Assembly (NCBI GenBank): GCA_902791785.1 | Contig: CADAXH010000009.1 | Span: 1-18,494 of the forward strand | DNA length: 18,494 nucleotides | Direction of reading: 5' to 3' | From: an uncultured Ruminococcus sp. | Lineage (GTDB): Bacteria > Bacillota > Clostridia > Oscillospirales > CAG-272 | In this document: positions 15,529 to 18,494 of the stretch, one piece after another | How the letters are laid out: each line of letters starts with the position of its first letter | Position numbering within the stretch: position 1 is the first letter of the stretch | Translations under genes and position numbers: made by a program | Notes under the pieces: model-generated | Database searches by the model: none | The model's input: the letters and a program-made list of their open reading frames with translations, nothing else | Told to the model about the DNA's origin: nothing

Positions 15529-15556
15529 TCATCACGTGTAAAAAGCATTAGTATTG

Positions 15557-15586
15557 TTGCAATGAATCATTTGTGAAGTATATAAT
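15557..15586 (+). promoter_or_regulatory. Sigma-A type promoter before the first membrane-protein gene
   Basis: TTGCAA (15557-15562), an 18-base spacer and a perfect TATAAT (15581-15586). The start codon at 15631 would follow a leader of about 38 bases. This promoter is divergent from that of trmB. Confidence 0.6.
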
Positions 15587-15630
15587 GATAGACAGAGATT
15601 GTGCAAATACTTGGAAAGGTAGGTCATACA

Positions 15631-16017
15631 ATGAAATATAAAATTTTGACAATTGTTGAAATTGTATTTTTTTCATTAGAAATAATTGCTCTTGTTTTAT
15701 TGTTTATATCCTCATACAATGACAAATACGACGAATTGGCTCTAGGCATGGTGATACTTCTCTTTTTACCTTCATTTGTCAGTGAGTGTTTCATTTTCTC
15801 GTTCATTAGGTGTTTATTTTCTATCAAAAAAACAATTGAGATTGTTGTGTCTATAGTTGGAATAGTTGTTTCTTCTTTTGGTTTTTTGTGTCTCATAGGT
15901 GAATTATTTTCCAAAAGCCATGATTTATTTTGGTTAATATCGTGGATGCTTATAATGGTTGCCATAATATGTCGTATTATAGTACTTGCATGCAGAAAAA
16001 AAGCAAACAATAACTGA
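15631..16017 (+). CDS. Small hypothetical membrane protein (four TM segments)
   Basis: I do not recognise this 128-residue protein. It has four strongly hydrophobic segments, about residues 5-28, 38-64, 69-92 and 98-122, joined by short loops, with a basic C-terminus (CRKKANNN). No catalytic motif, signal peptide or binding site is visible. The start is ATG 15631, with an AGGTAGG ribosome site 7 bases upstream; an in-frame GTG at 15601 is less likely. Base composition and codon use are clearly more AT-rich than in the neighbouring housekeeping genes, which hints at separate origin. A second four-TM gene of similar size follows at 16279, and the two N-termini (KILTIVEIVFFSL and KKTVEIVLYFITFSL) look faintly alike. 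Toxin, immunity or stress-membrane roles are possible, but nothing in the sequence selects among them. Confidence 0.6.
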   Translation: MKYKILTIVEIVFFSLEIIALVLLFISSYNDKYDELALGMVILLFLPSFVSECFIFSFIRCLFSIKKTIEIVVSIVGIVVSSFGFLCLIGELFSKSHDLFWLISWMLIMVAIICRIIVLACRKKANNN

Positions 16018-16076
16018 TGTCATGTTATTAATATGTTTGTTACTTAGTATCATTGTCGTTCACGAAAACATGTGCA

Positions 16077-16106
16077 TGAGCCATTAATCAATGATTAATA
16101 TGCTCA
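16077..16106. repeat. 30-base interrupted palindrome
   Basis: TGAGC, one base, ATTAATCA, centre A, TGATTAAT, two bases, GCTCA. Both arms pair fully apart from the short interruption. It lies about 60 bases after the first membrane-protein gene. No T run follows on the plus strand, so it is a poor terminator; a dyad operator or relic repeat is as likely. Confidence 0.6.
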
Positions 16107-16278
16107 GTTGTATGGAATGATTTTTGTGCAAGCGCAAAGAATTAATTGGTGTGAAATGTTGAAATTGTAATTATTGCACTATCGTTGCTTGTTCTTGATT
16201 CGTTATTTGTTCAATCGAAAAATTCAATATGAGACATAGATAAATAGCCTTTTTAATTCATTACCAGTGAGGATTTTT

Positions 16279-16722
16279 ATGAAAAACAAAAAAACGGTTG
16301 AAATAGTTTTGTACTTTATAACATTTTCATTGACAATTGCAGGTCTGATTGTAACAGGGGTATTATATTTTGAATGCATAAATCAAGATATGTCCGCAGA
16401 AAGTGGATTAGTACTTGCCATTTGGAACATTGAAAAAGCATTAGACACGATTTTTTTTGTTATATTCATACTTGTTGGAACTGGTATGTTTTTGGGCATC
16501 AAGATTTTATTTCATCCAACAAACAAAAAGCAACGTATTTTGGGTTTGATGAGGGTAGTACTGGCAGTGCTGTTTTTCTTATTATTTGGATTTCGTTTTT
16601 TTGTCAACCATCTTTGGGTTCTCTTTGCACTCATGATTGTTTTTGTTTTGTTTGCTATTGTGTGGATCATCGAATGTTTTCAAAAAAGTGTTTTCCAAAC
16701 AAACATCAAAAGTGACCATTGA
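16279..16722 (+). CDS. Small hypothetical membrane protein, second of a pair
   Basis: I do not recognise this 147-residue protein. Four hydrophobic segments lie at about residues 9-32, 53-78, 88-108 and 110-134, with a short external-looking loop after the first (CINQDMSAESG) and a polar tail. The start is ATG 16279, with GAGG 6 bases before it; an in-frame GTG at 16267 is less likely because it overlaps that site. It is AT-rich like its neighbour at 15631 and has the same size class, topology and a similar N-terminal KKTVEIV stretch. The DNA downstream of both genes shares short blocks in the same order, so this may be a diverged tandem copy. No promoter stands out in the 260-base gap before it; co-transcription with the first gene is possible. 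Confidence 0.6.
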   Translation: MKNKKTVEIVLYFITFSLTIAGLIVTGVLYFECINQDMSAESGLVLAIWNIEKALDTIFFVIFILVGTGMFLGIKILFHPTNKKQRILGLMRVVLAVLFFLLFGFRFFVNHLWVLFALMIVFVLFAIVWIIECFQKSVFQTNIKSDH

Positions 16723-16904
16723 CATTAAATGCTAGACGATCTTACAGAGAATGAGCACATTTTTTATTATTTCCATATTGGGCATCGACAATCTGTAGGA
16801 TTTCGATTTCATTAATCAACATTTTATATACGAAAATGTTAAAACTATTTTCATTTGTGCAAGCATACAAAGATTGAGTATTAGGTAAATTTGTTCGATT
16901 TTGA

Positions 16905-16933
16905 TTGACTTATTGCACTATTTTTGATAATAT
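16905..16933 (+). promoter_or_regulatory. Sigma-A promoter of the HPr-like gene
   Basis: TTGACT (16905-16910), a 17-base spacer and TAATAT (16928-16933), followed 30 bases later by the start codon with a full AGGAGGTGA ribosome site. Nothing else is seen in the 240-base gap apart from the repeat blocks described for this patch. Confidence 0.65.
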
Positions 16934-16964
16934 ACCTACGGAATGAAATTTAGGAGGTGATATC

Positions 16965-17198
16965 ATGAAAAATCTAAAAATCAGCCTTTCCTCAATTAAC
17001 GATGTCAGAGATTTTGTTGATATTGTCCGCAAGTATGACATGGAGATAGATTTATCAAGCGGAAGGTATGTAGTTGACGCAAAATCAATTATGGGCATTT
17101 TCAGTCTTGATCTTCTCAAGCCGATTACTCTGACTGCATATTCAGACAATACAGATAAACTCTTTGAGGAACTTGACAAATACACCATCAAAGATTAA
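16965..17198 (+). CDS. HPr-like protein without the phosphorylatable histidine
   Basis: A 77-residue protein with the fold signature of the PTS phosphocarrier HPr. The best match is VVDAKSIMGIFSL (36-48), corresponding to the HPr regulatory-serine helix; S41 aligns with Ser46 of Bacillus HPr. The N-terminal active-site loop, normally with His15 in a G-I-H-A-R-P context, reads SSINDVRDF here, so the phosphoryl-accepting histidine is gone. It therefore cannot act as a standard PTS carrier. It may be a regulatory relative similar in principle to Crh of Bacillus, which also lacks the histidine but keeps the serine. The ribosome site AGGAGGTGA is excellent, and the gene has its own promoter. A hairpin with a short T run follows it. 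Confidence 0.75.
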   Translation: MKNLKISLSSINDVRDFVDIVRKYDMEIDLSSGRYVVDAKSIMGIFSLDLLKPITLTAYSDNTDKLFEELDKYTIKD

Positions 17199-17209
17199 GG
17201 AACAGGTGA

Positions 17210-17233
17210 GACCGCTTTACACAGCGGTCTTTT
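17210..17233 (+). terminator. Hairpin terminator or attenuator between the HPr-like gene and mtaB
   Basis: GACCGCT, loop TTACAC, AGCGGTC, then TTTT. The 7-base-pair stem lies 11 bases after the HPr-like stop and ends 9 bases (after the T run) before the mtaB ATG. The short T run and tight spacing suggest partial termination or control of mtaB. Confidence 0.6.
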
Positions 17234-17242
17234 CAATAGATT

Positions 17243-18494
17243 ATGAAAACATATACAGTGGCTTTTGCAACTCTAGGTTGCAGGACAAATCAATATGAAA
17301 CAGACGCACTCGCAGAGAAAATGAAGGCTGCGGGATTTGTTCTGCGCGATTTTTCGGAAAAGGCCGACGTATATGTTGTCAACACATGTTCAGTGACTGC
17401 AGAAGCTGATAGAAAGTCAAGACAGTTCATCAGAAGAGCAAAGACGACTAACCCGGATGCTGTAGTCATCGTAATGGGATGCTACAGCCAGCTTGAACCC
17501 GACAGAGTTTCGGAACTCGGAGCAGATTATGTCTGCGGGAACAGAAACAAAATGACAGCTGTCGAATATGCTCTTGATGCATTGTCCGGAAAAGAAAACA
17601 GAAGAACTCAGGTTCTGGATCTCAGCAATGCTCCTTACGAAAACTGCGGCCTTGTCGGAATTGAAAAGAATGCCGAAAGAGCGTTTTTAAAGATTGCGGA
17701 CGGATGCGACAACGAGTGCACATACTGCATCATAAGAAAGGCAAGAGGTCCCGTTGTTTCAAGAGATCCAATCGAAATAAAAAAAGAAGCCGAGATATTT
17801 GCTAAAAACGGATATAAGGAAGTTGTTCTTACGGGTACGGAGATAGCTTCCTACGGAAGAGAAAACCGCAGGTACACTTTGAAAGATGCCATATCTGCCG
17901 TCTGCAGCGCTGACGGAATTGAAAGGGTAAGAATAGGATCAATCGAACCATCTGTTCTTAGAGAAGACTTTATTGAATATCTTGCATCGGAAGAAAAATT
18001 CATGCCTTCTTTCCACCTGTCTCTTCAGAGCGGAAGCGCAAGTGTTCTTGCTAGGATGAAGAGAAAATACAATCCGGAGATGGTTTTGAAGTCTGTAAAG
18101 AAAATACGTTCGCTGATGCCTGATGCGGGCTTTTCAGCAGATATAATTGTCGGTTTCCCGAATGAAACCGAAGAAGAATTCGAGGAAACTTGCAGACTGG
18201 TTAAAGAAATAGGGCTGTACCATGCACACATATTCCCTTATTCTGACAGAAAAGGAACGGAAGCTTCTCTGATGAACGGAAAGGTGCCTTCTGAAGTAAA
18301 GAACAGAAGACTCAGTGTTCTTTCTGAAATTTGCAAAGAATCTGCAGAAGAGCAGTTTAAGTTCTTCATGGACAATAGAATACCACTCTCGGTACTGTTT
18401 GAAGAAAAGAAAAATGGGATGTGGCTGGGCCATGCTCAGAACATGTTTGATGTCGAATATGACAGCCCGGAAGACCTCTGCGGTCAGACCCTGA
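17243..18494 (+). CDS. mtaB: tRNA-t6A37 methylthiotransferase MtaB (3' end cut)
   Basis: A radical-SAM enzyme adding a methylthio group to t6A37 of tRNA to give ms2t6A. The frame runs 417 residues to the window edge; the family is about 430-450, so only the end of the TRAM domain is missing. The N-terminal UPF0004 domain supplies three cluster ligands: C13 in TLGCRTNQYET, C49 in VNTCSV and C80 in VMGC. The radical-SAM cluster is C155, C159 and C162 (DGCDNECTYC). GSIEPSVL and HLSLQSGS follow. LGCRTNQYET favours MtaB over MiaB, which acts on i6A. The substrate modification t6A is made by TsaD, encoded 6.5 kb upstream. No Shine-Dalgarno lies at normal spacing before ATG 17243; AGGTGA is found only ahead of the hairpin at 17210. 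Confidence 0.93.
   Translation, partial: MKTYTVAFATLGCRTNQYETDALAEKMKAAGFVLRDFSEKADVYVVNTCSVTAEADRKSRQFIRRAKTTNPDAVVIVMGCYSQLEPDRVSELGADYVCGNRNKMTAVEYALDALSGKENRRTQVLDLSNAPYENCGLVGIEKNAERAFLKIADGCDNECTYCIIRKARGPVVSRDPIEIKKEAEIFAKNGYKEVVLTGTEIASYGRENRRYTLKDAISAVCSADGIERVRIGSIEPSVLREDFIEYLASEEKFMPSFHLSLQSGSASVLARMKRKYNPEMVLKSVKKIRSLMPDAGFSADIIVGFPNETEEEFEETCRLVKEIGLYHAHIFPYSDRKGTEASLMNGKVPSEVKNRRLSVLSEICKESAEEQFKFFMDNRIPLSVLFEEKKNGMWLGHAQNMFDVEYDSPEDLCGQTL

Noticed and set aside
15468..15548. Longer TrmB starting at 15548
   Set aside because: An extended -10 box lies inside this stretch, the added residues do not match the family, and MRVRK at 15467 is the usual N-terminus.
16910..17191. Minus-strand open frame opposite the HPr-like gene
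   Set aside because: No ribosome site or recognisable domain; the plus-strand gene has a promoter, a strong ribosome site and the HPr signature.
1..18494. CRISPR array, insertion sequence, tRNA or rRNA gene
   Set aside because: No regularly spaced repeats, transposase motifs or recognisable tRNA or rRNA sequence were seen on either strand.

Overview
The window reads as a chromosomal segment of an anaerobic Firmicute, most likely an uncultured member of the Clostridia. Supporting signs are a transketolase split into two subunits, a DnaD plus DnaI-type primosome pair, a four-cysteine zinc form of ribosomal protein L28, an HPr-like protein, strong AGGAGG ribosome binding sites, sigma-A type promoters and a moderately AT-rich base composition. 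I see no insertion sequence, integrase, phage gene, CRISPR array, rRNA or tRNA. Most of the window is a housekeeping chromosome. The exceptions are two domain fusions and an AT-rich patch at about 15.55-16.96 kb.

Layout. Positions 1-6416 (+) look like one transcription unit: the end of the transketolase N-terminal subunit, the transketolase C-terminal subunit, a glycosyltransferase fused to a CsaB-like pyruvyl transferase, mnmA, and a cytoplasmic GH20 hexosaminidase. A new promoter at about 6430-6458 opens a second unit (+): uxaC, an Mrp/NBP35 Fe-S carrier ATPase, a low-molecular-weight phosphatase fused to a RimI-like acetyltransferase, and tsaD, with gaps of 0-10 bases or short overlaps. 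A 190-base gap with five DnaA-box-like sites and a promoter precedes dnaD and a DnaI/DnaC-type helicase loader, and a hairpin terminator follows at 12831-12855. On the minus strand lie an alpha/beta-hydrolase esterase, a DUF6873 protein and rpmB, and then, separately promoted, trmB. From 15.55 kb the plus strand carries two small membrane proteins of unknown function in AT-rich DNA, an HPr-like protein without its histidine, and mtaB, which runs off the right edge.

How the genes fit together. A tRNA-modification theme recurs. TsaD makes t6A37 and MtaB thiomethylates it to ms2t6A37. MnmA makes s2U34 and TrmB makes m7G46. MtaB needs two Fe-S clusters, so the Mrp carrier nearby is a plausible but unproven partner. 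GH20 and UxaC suggest use of host or plant glycans (amino sugars and glucuronate). The GT/CsaB fusion suggests a pyruvylated cell-wall polymer, as used elsewhere to anchor S-layer proteins.

Best leads: the phosphatase-RimI fusion beside tsaD, which keeps the threonine that marks arginine phosphatases; the helically spaced DnaA-like boxes over the dnaD promoter; the GT-CsaB fusion; a hairpin lying between the Shine-Dalgarno and the start codon of trmB; and a likely old duplication around the two membrane-protein genes. I did not find a convincing wholly new multi-gene system. All functional calls rest on motif recognition by eye, with no database search.
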